IMG/VR virus record: IMGVR_UViG_3300031707_000005
Coordinates: 20,624 to 84,623 of that record
Reading direction: 5' to 3' (one strand)
DNA: 64,000 nt
From: a virus
Position numbers and translations under genes: made by a program. How positions within the stretch are numbered: the stretch's first letter is position 1; each line of letters begins with the position of its first letter. The notes under the pieces are model-generated. The model was given only the letters and a program-made list of their open reading frames with translations, did not search any database and was not told the origin of the DNA. This document shows positions 35,203-43,110 of this stretch, piece after piece.

Positions 35203-38200
35203 TCAACTACAACCTGTCGTAGTTCCACATGAGGAACAAAGATAACAAGAACCATTACGTTGAGTTATGTTACCACAACGAGCACATGGAGGACCGCCAA
35301 GGTTCTTACGCGGCGTCTTTATCGTAGCATCAGTAGAATGTAACGGAGGCGGCGGTATTGAAGGCGGCGATGAATGGTATTGATCCGATACTTCATCCTT
35401 CGCAATGCTTTCATTAACGTCGTTGTCCGACTCATCAGAACGATTAGAAAGACCGGAGTGTTCCCCATTATAATAATGAACATCAAGAACTTTGAACATA
35501 TAATCATATAAACTCTTAGCAAACCGAACTTTCTTGTTCGTTGTCATCCCAGCGGGTTCAAATCGGGTATCGATGAAACTTGAAATAAGTTTCGGTAAAG
35601 GAATCCCGTATTGAATGGCAATAGAACAGAGCTGGGTGAAACCATCTATCAGACCAGATACAGTGCTACCGGGTTTCCCGAGTTTAAGAAAGATTTCACC
35701 CGGACGACCGTCAGGATACTCACTAACAATAAGATATCCCTTATATCCGTCAATTTCAAACTTATGCCGCCAACTCTTAACATCATTCGGCATTTTCTCA
35801 CGACGAACAACAGGAACTTGAATTTCACGAACAACTTCTCTGATGTTCATGTCAACGGCTTTTAAGGCCGCTTGCAGTGAATCCTTGGAGTCCTTCGTCG
35901 TGAGAGGCTGAGACGCCTTACACTTATCACGATATAGAGCTATACACTTCAAACCGAGACGCCACGATTCTTCATAAATCTTAGCAATCTCGTCAGAGGT
36001 AACGCTCTCAGGAAGATTAACAGTCTTGCTCATCGCACATGTAATAAGTGGCTGGATGGCAGCCATCATTTTGACATGCGCCATAGGCGATAGATACCGC
36101 GCCGATGGACCGGCAGGCATCGCAGTGTCGAAAACATGAATATGCTCGTCCTTTAGACCGGGAGCTCCTTCTATCGTGTCATTAGATTCGACATGATTGC
36201 AAATCTCTGCAACTTCATCTGTCGAATATCCGAGATTCACCAGGGCCTCGCGAACACCGAAGTTGATGAGCTTCATTACGCCGCCACCGACGAGCGACTT
36301 ATAACTCACAAGTGAAAACGCCGGTTCGATACCAGTAGTGTTCATTCCCATCAGGAACGATATAGTTCCGAGTGGGGCCTGCAGTGTGGCTTGAGAGATA
36401 TTATAGCCGTACTTTTCACCAAGAGAGATGGCTTCTTTCCAGACTTCAGCGGACAATGAAACCACGTCATCATTGACCGGATCCTTCGGAAGGTGCCAAC
36501 GCTCGATGATTTTTGCATCAGCTTCCTGATGCATTCGCATCACGCGAAGCATATCTTCACGGTTCTTCTCGAATTCAGAGAATGCGCCGACACGAGCAGC
36601 AAGCTTTGCTGATGTTAGATAAACAATTCCGGTCATGAGAGATGCCATGCGAGCGGCAACAGCACGACCCTCATCGGAATCATATCCATAACCGAGATTC
36701 ATGACGAGCGCACCAAGATCACCATAGTTAGTGCCAATGGGACGAAGCTTTATTGAATTAGACCCGATTTCGTCAGTCGGATATGCAGCCTTCGCAACAA
36801 TAGCCATCTGAGCGGTACTAAAGATTCTCGTGGCTTGAGTAAATCTCTCAGGAACAAATTTGCGGCCATCGAAAAACTTCGTCAGGTTAATCGCACAGAG
36901 ATTACAGGCTGTGTTGTCAACATGAAGGAATTCACTACAATTATGAGCAACAATCCCGTTTGCGATGAGCGAACTAGTTTCAGGCTCGGTAATGTCGTAA
37001 ACGGGAACAATCTCACCATTGTTAATCACACGGACAACATCATCTGTCCATTTATCGCGGCCGTTATGATTAATTGAATCAGGAATATCGGAGAATCGAG
37101 CTTGTTTCCTATCAGAAAGCAATCCGATTGATTTCATAAGATTTCTGAAAGTTTTAAGACTCTGGCCAGTGATAACAAGATCATTTGTCTTCTCTTTCGA
37201 GAAATACGTTCGAGTTTCGCCCGACACTGTCGTATATGAAAACGTCGGTTTATCGTTAGGACGACGATCTTTGTAAAGAGTGCTGTTAACACCAAGATTC
37301 AAAAGAAGATCCTGGACTCCGCGTAGAAGTTCAAGACTAGTAGAACTAAAACGAGCGTCAACATTCTTCTTCGGTTGAATATTGAAAGTCCCATCTGCAG
37401 AAAAAAGACCAGCAAGAAATGCAAGTTGTTCCTGAACTGTTGATCGAAAAACGGCATCCATGACTTTTTTAGTCGGAGCTTTAGACCCAGGTTCACAAGC
37501 CCAGACCAACATGGATTCCCAAATGGCTTTCCTGTGAATCCGAATATAATCCGGGCTTTCACCGACAGATCCATTTTGATATTTTTGAGAGAATGGGATG
37601 TCTTGATCACGGAAAAATGCAAGAATCTTATCCATTGCATCTTTGTCATCTTTACCAAAAACGAGCCCAACTTCGTGAGTATTTCTACAAGGAAGTGCTT
37701 TCAAGATCCATCCATCACCAACAATCCACCCAGCAATCTTGTGCCACATGAGATCAAGACCAGATGACTCCGTCGAGTATGCACCAACTCCGGCTTGCAA
37801 ACAAAGAACACTATCTTCCGTCAGATCGGATGCCTCTACCCACCCATCAGTCGTCATAAGACGATGATCAGGGGTTACCTTCAGTATTCTACCTCTTCTC
37901 GTATGAACTTCAACAACATTTTTCACACCAGTCGGAAAAACTGTGGCTGCTTTCAAAACAGGTCCATCTGGTGTTTGAACGAGAGTCAAAAATTTCGAAG
38001 AACAACCTGATGACTCGAATTCTGCACACAAATCTTCAATACGTACTAAGCCAAGCTCAGTGGCAATGCGAGTATCGGGATGGAAGCATGGATTTGAAGC
38101 ACGAATCTTCCCATTCTTTGGGGTAGTGTGCCACTTGTTTATATTGTCGGAGAATTGAACGCCCGGGTCACCACAACGCCACGCAGCATCGGCAACTTCT

Positions 38201-39219
38201 TTCCAAATTTCACGAGCTTTGTAGTTATGAACTACTTTTCCACTCTTACGCTCACGAGTTTGCCATGAACCGTCATCGAGCATGGTTTGCATAAACGCGT
38301 CAGGAACAGATACAGAGTGATTTGCGTTCTGATATGGAACTATTTTGTATGCACCATTCGGGTCGTCATACTCTGCAGAATAACCAATAGAAACAAGATC
38401 ATGAGCAAGCTTCTCCGACCACGACTTGCAACGAATGAAACCGGGACGACCATCACGTGTTTCAAGAATGTCAGGATGATCCATATCCATAACAACCATC
38501 TTCGCTGCGTTTCTCGTAGCACCACCCGATTTCATCGCACCAGCGTATGAATTATTCCCCTGCATCCAAGACATCGGACCAGAAGTATACGAACCAGCAG
38601 AAATCTTTTCATAAGAAGAACGGAGATTTGATAAATTAGCACCGGAGCCGGATCCACCACGGAAAATGGTAAGCTCTGACGTCTGAAAACGCATAATGTC
38701 ATCAAGAGAATCTTCAACACCAGAAATGAAACAAGCCGAAGCTGCTTGTTTACGACCTTCAACACCAAGGTTAAACCAAACCGGAGAATTAAATGCTCCG
38801 TATTGATGCAAAAGAGCATGAATAAGCTCTTCTTCAAATACTTGAGCATCAATTTCAGTATTGAAAAAGTTCTGTTCTTCCGCCCAATTTCGAATGGCAC
38901 AACAAACACGAGTAAACATTTGCTTTACTGATGTTTCACGAACACCATTAACAACACGAAGATATTTATCTGCTACAACATTTACGTTATTTTGAGTCCA
39001 CCAAGCAGGAACCTCAATATTCTTTTGTTCGAAAACAATCTCACCTTTACCATTACGAATACAGGCATCAGCAGTCTTCCATTCAACTTGGTCAAACGGA
39101 TGAGATCCTTCTGAGGTAAATACACGAGGCCAATGACCCGCATCGCGTGATATCAAGTCCTTAGTGGAGTGAGCCCTAAGGTTTACTACTGGTGCGGATA
39201 TAGCCTCAGTGTTTGACAT
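35203..39219 (-). CDS. nrdJ: Class II (B12-dependent) ribonucleotide reductase with intein
   Basis: After splicing out a 383-residue intein the enzyme has 955 residues. It shows NrdJ features: QYGAFNSPVWFNLG (early loop), FQTSELTIFRGGSGSGANLS, then NP-CSEFLHVDNTACNLCAINL with the catalytic Cys, GTISFLMGMNTTGIEP, and the C-terminal double CxxC (CARCGN...CYLCSSCG) for electron transfer. It reduces ribonucleotides without oxygen or an iron subunit, needing host or imported cobalamin. Strong AGGAGG is upstream of the ATG. It feeds dNTPs to the phage replisome and shares the operon with clamp-loader delta. Confidence 0.95.
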   Translation of the reverse strand: MSNTEAISAPVVNLRAHSTKDLISRDAGHWPRVFTSEGSHPFDQVEWKTADACIRNGKGEIVFEQKNIEVPAWWTQNNVNVVADKYLRVVNGVRETSVKQMFTRVCCAIRNWAEEQNFFNTEIDAQVFEEELIHALLHQYGAFNSPVWFNLGVEGRKQAASACFISGVEDSLDDIMRFQTSELTIFRGGSGSGANLSNLRSSYEKISAGSYTSGPMSWMQGNNSYAGAMKSGGATRNAAKMVVMDMDHPDILETRDGRPGFIRCKSWSEKLAHDLVSIGYSAEYDDPNGAYKIVPYQNANHSVSVPDAFMQTMLDDGSWQTRERKSGKVVHNYKAREIWKEVADAAWRCGDPGVQFSDNINKWHTTPKNGKIRASNPCFHPDTRIATELGLVRIEDLCAEFESSGCSSKFLTLVQTPDGPVLKAATVFPTGVKNVVEVHTRRGRILKVTPDHRLMTTDGWVEASDLTEDSVLCLQAGVGAYSTESSGLDLMWHKIAGWIVGDGWILKALPCRNTHEVGLVFGKDDKDAMDKILAFFRDQDIPFSQKYQNGSVGESPDYIRIHRKAIWESMLVWACEPGSKAPTKKVMDAVFRSTVQEQLAFLAGLFSADGTFNIQPKKNVDARFSSTSLELLRGVQDLLLNLGVNSTLYKDRRPNDKPTFSYTTVSGETRTYFSKEKTNDLVITGQSLKTFRNLMKSIGLLSDRKQARFSDIPDSINHNGRDKWTDDVVRVINNGEIVPVYDITEPETSSLIANGIVAHNCSEFLHVDNTACNLCAINLTKFFDGRKFVPERFTQATRIFSTAQMAIVAKAAYPTDEIGSNSIKLRPIGTNYGDLGALVMNLGYGYDSDEGRAVAARMASLMTGIVYLTSAKLAARVGAFSEFEKNREDMLRVMRMHQEADAKIIERWHLPKDPVNDDVVSLSAEVWKEAISLGEKYGYNISQATLQAPLGTISFLMGMNTTGIEPAFSLVSYKSLVGGGVMKLINFGVREALVNLGYSTDEVAEICNHVESNDTIEGAPGLKDEHIHVFDTAMPAGPSARYLSPMAHVKMMAAIQPLITCAMSKTVNLPESVTSDEIAKIYEESWRLGLKCIALYRDKCKASQPLTTKDSKDSLQAALKAVDMNIREVVREIQVPVVRREKMPNDVKSWRHKFEIDGYKGYLIVSEYPDGRPGEIFLKLGKPGSTVSGLIDGFTQLCSIAIQYGIPLPKLISSFIDTRFEPAGMTTNKKVRFAKSLYDYMFKVLDVHYYNGEHSGLSNRSDESDNDVNESIAKDEVSDQYHSSPPSIPPPPLHSTDATIKTPRKNLGGPPCARCGNITQRNGSCYLCSSCGTTTGCS
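36940..38088 (-). other. Intein (383 aa) with LAGLIDADG endonuclease inserted at the nrdJ active-site Cys
   Basis: The intein starts CFHPDTRIATELGLVRIEDL (Cys codon 38088-38086) and ends SSLIANGIVAHN, with the next residue Cys of the extein (36939-36937). Block B is TPDH. LAGLIDADG motifs are IAGWIVGDGW and LAGLFSADGTF. The C-terminal HN-Cys is canonical. The extein junction becomes ASNP-CSEF, so the insertion is at the conserved catalytic Cys that gives the mature enzyme its activity. All splicing residues look intact. Confidence 0.93.
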
Positions 39220-40126
39220 TCTTCACCTCCTCAGACATTCGAATAATTTCAGACTCTAAACCAAAACGAGCCGATTCATCACCGCGCTTATGCGCGACAT
39301 CTAAATCGCAAAGAGTATGGAAACTAACCATTAAAGACTTCCTAGACCACAGACCACATCTTGTAGATATAAACTTTTTGAAAACGAACGGATGAACACC
39401 GAGAAGTTCAGCTGCGCGATCATCTGAAAGTTTACGTTCAAGTGCTTCTTCAAGTTTAAGTTGTTGCAATACGTGACGTTGCATGTACGCAATAATCCAT
39501 CCAGTTTCTTCAGCTCGATCTTGTAACTTGTCATAGTAAGCAAGGGCCCTGACTGTATGTCCATCACATACAGCATCTATAACTTCACGCGGACTGATCT
39601 CCGCAGAGAAAATTATGAGAGAACGGGCTTCTTCTGGAGAAACAACGGTACCTGGAGAGGTTGCTGCGGCAAGTTTTTCAATTTCTGAATGAAGCTTACG
39701 CAGACACGTTCCTGAGTTCACAAAAAGAGCACCCGCAATCCTGCTTAGATCTATGTTAAAAGACTGGCCCTCTTTTAGAATCCACTTAGTTACTTCGTTA
39801 TTGTTACTGAATGACTTTAACTTCGGAAAAACAAGAGAACGCTTCGCTCTTTTATCTTGAAGTACACGCTTTCCTGAAGGAGAAACACATATAAGTGTAT
39901 CTATACCGGACTCAGGAAGATTTGGTATTTCTTTTACGTCCCAAAGGATAAAAACACGTGATATACCGGACATCAGCGGTACTTGTGAATCGTATGAATA
40001 CGATTCAAGTCCTTCAGGAAGAGTATATTCAATAACTTCAGAAGCTAGTGATGAAGCTGCTTCTTGTCTTGCTGCTCTCTCCATCAAGAAGTCTTCTTCG
40101 CCACTGATAAGAATGAGAGAGGACAT
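39206..40126 (-). CDS. holA: DNA polymerase III delta-like clamp-loader subunit
   Basis: The ATG at 40126 (MSSLILISGEEDFLMERAARQE) is chosen. A TTG start three codons earlier is less likely. The roughly 306-residue length and the motifs SGEEDFLMERAA (N-terminal wrench-like start), VNSGTCLRKLHSEIEKLAAAT and a helical C-terminus with LEEALERKLSDDRAAELLGVHPF match HolA. It lacks an ATP site, as expected for delta. Together with delta-prime (40137) and the DnaX-like ATPase it could form a complete clamp loader. It overlaps the RNR gene start by 14 bases. Confidence 0.78.
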   Translation of the reverse strand: MSSLILISGEEDFLMERAARQEAASSLASEVIEYTLPEGLESYSYDSQVPLMSGISRVFILWDVKEIPNLPESGIDTLICVSPSGKRVLQDKRAKRSLVFPKLKSFSNNNEVTKWILKEGQSFNIDLSRIAGALFVNSGTCLRKLHSEIEKLAAATSPGTVVSPEEARSLIIFSAEISPREVIDAVCDGHTVRALAYYDKLQDRAEETGWIIAYMQRHVLQQLKLEEALERKLSDDRAAELLGVHPFVFKKFISTRCGLWSRKSLMVSFHTLCDLDVAHKRGDESARFGLESEIIRMSEEVKNVKH

Positions 40127-40136
40127 GAGTATCAAA

Positions 40137-40940
40137 TTACATTAAGAGGTCGGAAACCATTCTCATCCAATGAACATCAGTATTGGCAGAAGTAGAATTA
40201 GATAAAACACTACAAAATTTAAGAATTGGAATCGATATAGACTTATTGAAAAAATATGGTTTACAAGCACAGCGAATCGTATGAATAACAGCATCACGAG
40301 TAAGACTATATCCATTTTCAAGATCGGATATTACTTTCGGTGGCTTTGAAAAAATAGACAGATCACGCTTTGCTGCAGAAATTATAGAGTTGTGAAGTTC
40401 TTCAAAACCACCGGTTTCCACAATTAGTTTATATAACTCCGGAAGACCACATGCCATCACAAGAATGTCGTTAGACACAGGAACGACGAGAGATGAAGCA
40501 TATTCTCGCATTTCGTCCATAGAAAGTGGTGTAAATCTGATTTCTGCACGGATTCTAGAAGACAGAGCTGGTTGTAAAAGGCCGACATCGTACGCAATAA
40601 GTACGATGACTACAGAATCAGGAGGAGACTCAGACAACTTCAAGAGAGCATCCTGCGCTGGTTCAGAAAGACGATCAGCATCGTCTACGAGAATAACTTT
40701 TACTAGACCACCAACCGGCTCAGTACGGGCAAATTCAACAACTTCTCGAGCTCCGTCGATACCGGATCCCATTTCCATGAAATCCGATTCATGGAAATCT
40801 CTTGAGAGAAGTACTTTAATAGAAGTACTTTGACACAAAAAACGAGAACCAGTAATAGCAATGACCGACGGATTATTCGGGTTTTTCCTCAACAGAAAAC
40901 TCTGGAGGCAGGATAGCTGGTTGTTGTTCCCCCGGTTCAT
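40137..40940 (-). CDS. holB: DNA polymerase III delta-prime-like clamp-loader subunit
   Basis: The 267-residue protein keeps the AAA core. The P-loop position reads AITGSRFLCQSTSI, so Walker A is lost. It has VILVDDADRLSEPAQDALLKLSESPP (Walker B and sensor region), and SSRIRAEIRFTPLS in place of SRC. Inactive P-loops are normal for delta-prime. The start overlaps the upstream zinc gene by 68 bases, so the true start may be a downstream TTG near LQSFLLRKNP. It is followed by the delta-like gene within ten bases. Confidence 0.78.
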   Translation of the reverse strand: MNRGNNNQLSCLQSFLLRKNPNNPSVIAITGSRFLCQSTSIKVLLSRDFHESDFMEMGSGIDGAREVVEFARTEPVGGLVKVILVDDADRLSEPAQDALLKLSESPPDSVVIVLIAYDVGLLQPALSSRIRAEIRFTPLSMDEMREYASSLVVPVSNDILVMACGLPELYKLIVETGGFEELHNSIISAAKRDLSIFSKPPKVISDLENGYSLTRDAVIHTIRCACKPYFFNKSISIPILKFCSVLSNSTSANTDVHWMRMVSDLLM

Positions 40941-41076
40941 TTTGAAGTAAAGGTCCCGACACCTTTATAATGGCAACACTAACTGAAAATATACATCTAC
41001 AAGTTGCACACAGAAAATAATTAAATCGACCTGTAGCTTGTAAACTTGAACCGTCGTCAGGGCAGTAGAAAATCAT
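40873..41076 (-). CDS. Small zinc-ribbon-like protein, 67 aa
   Basis: FYCPDDGSSL followed by FLCATCRCIF suggests a zinc ribbon with three or four Cys. The tail is Pro/Glu-rich. Its ATG overlaps the stop of the next upstream gene (ATGA), and its end overlaps the delta-prime start. The short length and Cys layout are common for phage regulators, but the function is unknown. Confidence 0.62.
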   Translation of the reverse strand: MIFYCPDDGSSLQATGRFNYFLCATCRCIFSVSVAIIKVSGPLLQNEPGEQQPAILPPEFSVEEKPE

Positions 41077-41267
41077 ATATTCAAACTACCACCAACCGGA
41101 ACTGTCCAAACGTGCTGACATAATTTACAACGAAGCTGTACATATGAAGACCCATCAGGAGTGAGTTTCTCAGCTTGCATCCCTTGGCAGGCTTGCCCGC
41201 GAGTCGCAGCGTCATTTCCACGACGACACTTCATGTGGACCACAGGGTTTTCAGTTTTTTCAGTCAT
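41073..41267 (-). CDS. Small Cys-containing protein, 64 aa
   Basis: HMKCRRGNDAATRGQACQGMQAE and LRCKLCQHVW give four Cys in C-x-C pairs, consistent with a zinc ribbon. A putative Shine-Dalgarno (GAGATAG) precedes the ATG. It is linked by ATGA overlap to the following zinc gene. Function is unknown. Confidence 0.62.
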   Translation of the reverse strand: MTEKTENPVVHMKCRRGNDAATRGQACQGMQAEKLTPDGSSYVQLRCKLCQHVWTVPVGGSLNI

Positions 41268-41269
41268 AT

Positions 41270-41632
41270 CTATCTCCCGGAAAACTCTACCCGGAGATAA
41301 GCAGCAATGCGTTTTTTCAGGTCTTGTATAGGTTCAGATGAAAAAGCAGAGATCCGTCCGGGGCCATGTTTATTTTGAGAAAAAGCAATAGCGATTCGTC
41401 TACATATGATGAAGTCTTCTTCACGAAGAACGAATCGTTTCTCGAAGTATAATGGGAGAAATACATGAATATTTTCAGCGCCGTTCGGACCTGAAGCAAC
41501 GGCGTAAGAAATTGAATACTGGCCGGAAATGAGTCCGACAACTACATCAGGGTAGTCTCTGATGATCGCATCCATCGGAATTGGTCGATCAAGATGACCT
41601 TTTACAACCCTATTTGCACGAGTTCCGTCCAC
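41270..41632 (-). CDS. Hypothetical protein, 120 aa
   Basis: Not recognised. It reads from a GTG at 41632 that overlaps the stop of the upstream gene. A later ATG (MDAIIRDYPDVVVG) is an alternative start. Beta-rich (VVVGLISGQYSISYAVASG), then helical at the end (QDLKKRIAAYLRVEF). It belongs to the same minus-strand run as the zinc genes. Confidence 0.58.
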   Translation of the reverse strand: MDGTRANRVVKGHLDRPIPMDAIIRDYPDVVVGLISGQYSISYAVASGPNGAENIHVFLPLYFEKRFVLREEDFIICRRIAIAFSQNKHGPGRISAFSSEPIQDLKKRIAAYLRVEFSGR

Positions 41633-41633
41633 A

Positions 41634-43088
41634 TCACCATCCGTGATTGACAGAAGCTATCCTCGCAGCAATTCCGAGAATGGATGCCTGTCGAGAGCTA
41701 GCAGTTTCTTGCTTACGCTTCTCTCTAAGACTCTTCGTTGTCTTAGCTGAACCTTCAGGGTTCTCACTTGATGGGATAGTATCAACGTCAATCCCCTGTC
41801 CCTTGAGTTTTTTAACAAGAGACTCGTAGGTCTTCTTATCCTTATCAGAGATCGTCCCTTGTTCAGTTTCCCATTTAAGGCGAGAAATTTTTCGCTCATC
41901 AATACCGCGTTGATAGGACTCTTTCTCGGATTCTTTCTTCATTTCAAGGGCTTCAACATCACCCTCAGTTGTATCACTAAAGAAAGTGTCGTAAAGAACC
42001 TGTTGTTGTGCGGGAGATAGAACGTTCTCAACGAAATCTGTTATCTTAGTGAGAAGCTTTTTTCTCGTATCTCCAACAAATCCGGACCAACGCTTTTCAT
42101 TCTTCTCAACAATGGCTTTTCCAGCCTCGGATTCAGAAAGCTTTTCTTTAAGCTTCGAGGCTTGTTTCATATTCTCTTTAATATCAGAACCGAAGCCACC
42201 TTCGTCTTCATAAAAGATGAGATCAAAAAGAGCAACTTCTTCCGGAGAAAAAGTCTCACGAAGATTCGGAACTTCGTCTTCGAGCAAATCCATGAATTCT
42301 TTAATAGCAGCTTGATCATCAAGCGCACGGCCTAAAGAACTCTCCGGATTGGTCGGCATTCTGCCTTCACCACCAGAAGGATCCCCACCTTCTTCACCTC
42401 TAGTCCCGAACGCTTCATCAATACTCTTAGTCTTTTGACTTTTCCAACCAGCCTTCGGGATAGGCTTAATGGTCGAAATATCGGTACCATCATACTCGAG
42501 GGTTTCCTCGAGTTGTTTCATTCGCTTGTCGTCATCAGGGCCCCATTTTTTAATATGGGTCTTACCTTCGTCTGTATCAAGAAGACGAGATTTTTGTTTC
42601 CCATCACCAACAAGATTCTGATTCTGTTTTCTGAAAAGAAGTTCGCCGTACTCTTCAGCCGGGTCTTTCTTTGATCTAAAACGAGACATCGACTGAGACA
42701 TGGCAGTCGTTTTAACGTTATTTAATATATTATTGAGAGCCTGTTTCCATGTTTTGGCTCCCGGGGAGCCTTTTTTCGTAGGACCACGGAAGTCAAATTC
42801 CGGTCTGTCCTTCCGACCAACGATCTTAATCATGAAGTTTTGAACGGCGTCTAAAGCCTCTGCATAGTCTCCCTGCAGTTCCTTTTTGGCCTTACTGACC
42901 ATCATATTACCGATCTGAGTGCCGTTCAGGTCTATTTCCCCGGCTTGATCAGGGTACTGACGTTTCAGAATTTCAAGGATATGCCGTCCTAGAGATGTCT
43001 CTATGTCTGCAGCAAGACGCAGCATAGCATAAATCAAACGGACTGACGCAGATATATGGGTATTGGCGACTTTAGTGGTCATCGCCAT
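41634..43088 (-). CDS. Hypothetical protein with sigma-like motif and virion-type C-terminus
   Basis: The 484-residue protein is helical and charged. Residues about 80-95 (AEALDAVQNFMIKI) resemble the sigma region 2.2 pattern seen in the protein at 43111, and EVALFDLIFYED is at about 290. The C-terminus, ASSRQASILGIAARIASV, holds the recurrent IAARIAS motif of the virion module. It may be a divergent transcription protein packaged into the virion, but that is inference. It sits directly upstream of the zinc proteins in the same operon. No enzymatic site was found. Confidence 0.6.
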   Translation of the reverse strand: MAMTTKVANTHISASVRLIYAMLRLAADIETSLGRHILEILKRQYPDQAGEIDLNGTQIGNMMVSKAKKELQGDYAEALDAVQNFMIKIVGRKDRPEFDFRGPTKKGSPGAKTWKQALNNILNNVKTTAMSQSMSRFRSKKDPAEEYGELLFRKQNQNLVGDGKQKSRLLDTDEGKTHIKKWGPDDDKRMKQLEETLEYDGTDISTIKPIPKAGWKSQKTKSIDEAFGTRGEEGGDPSGGEGRMPTNPESSLGRALDDQAAIKEFMDLLEDEVPNLRETFSPEEVALFDLIFYEDEGGFGSDIKENMKQASKLKEKLSESEAGKAIVEKNEKRWSGFVGDTRKKLLTKITDFVENVLSPAQQQVLYDTFFSDTTEGDVEALEMKKESEKESYQRGIDERKISRLKWETEQGTISDKDKKTYESLVKKLKGQGIDVDTIPSSENPEGSAKTTKSLREKRKQETASSRQASILGIAARIASVNHGW

Positions 43089-43110
43089 GAATAGGGCACA
43101 AAGGGCTTAT

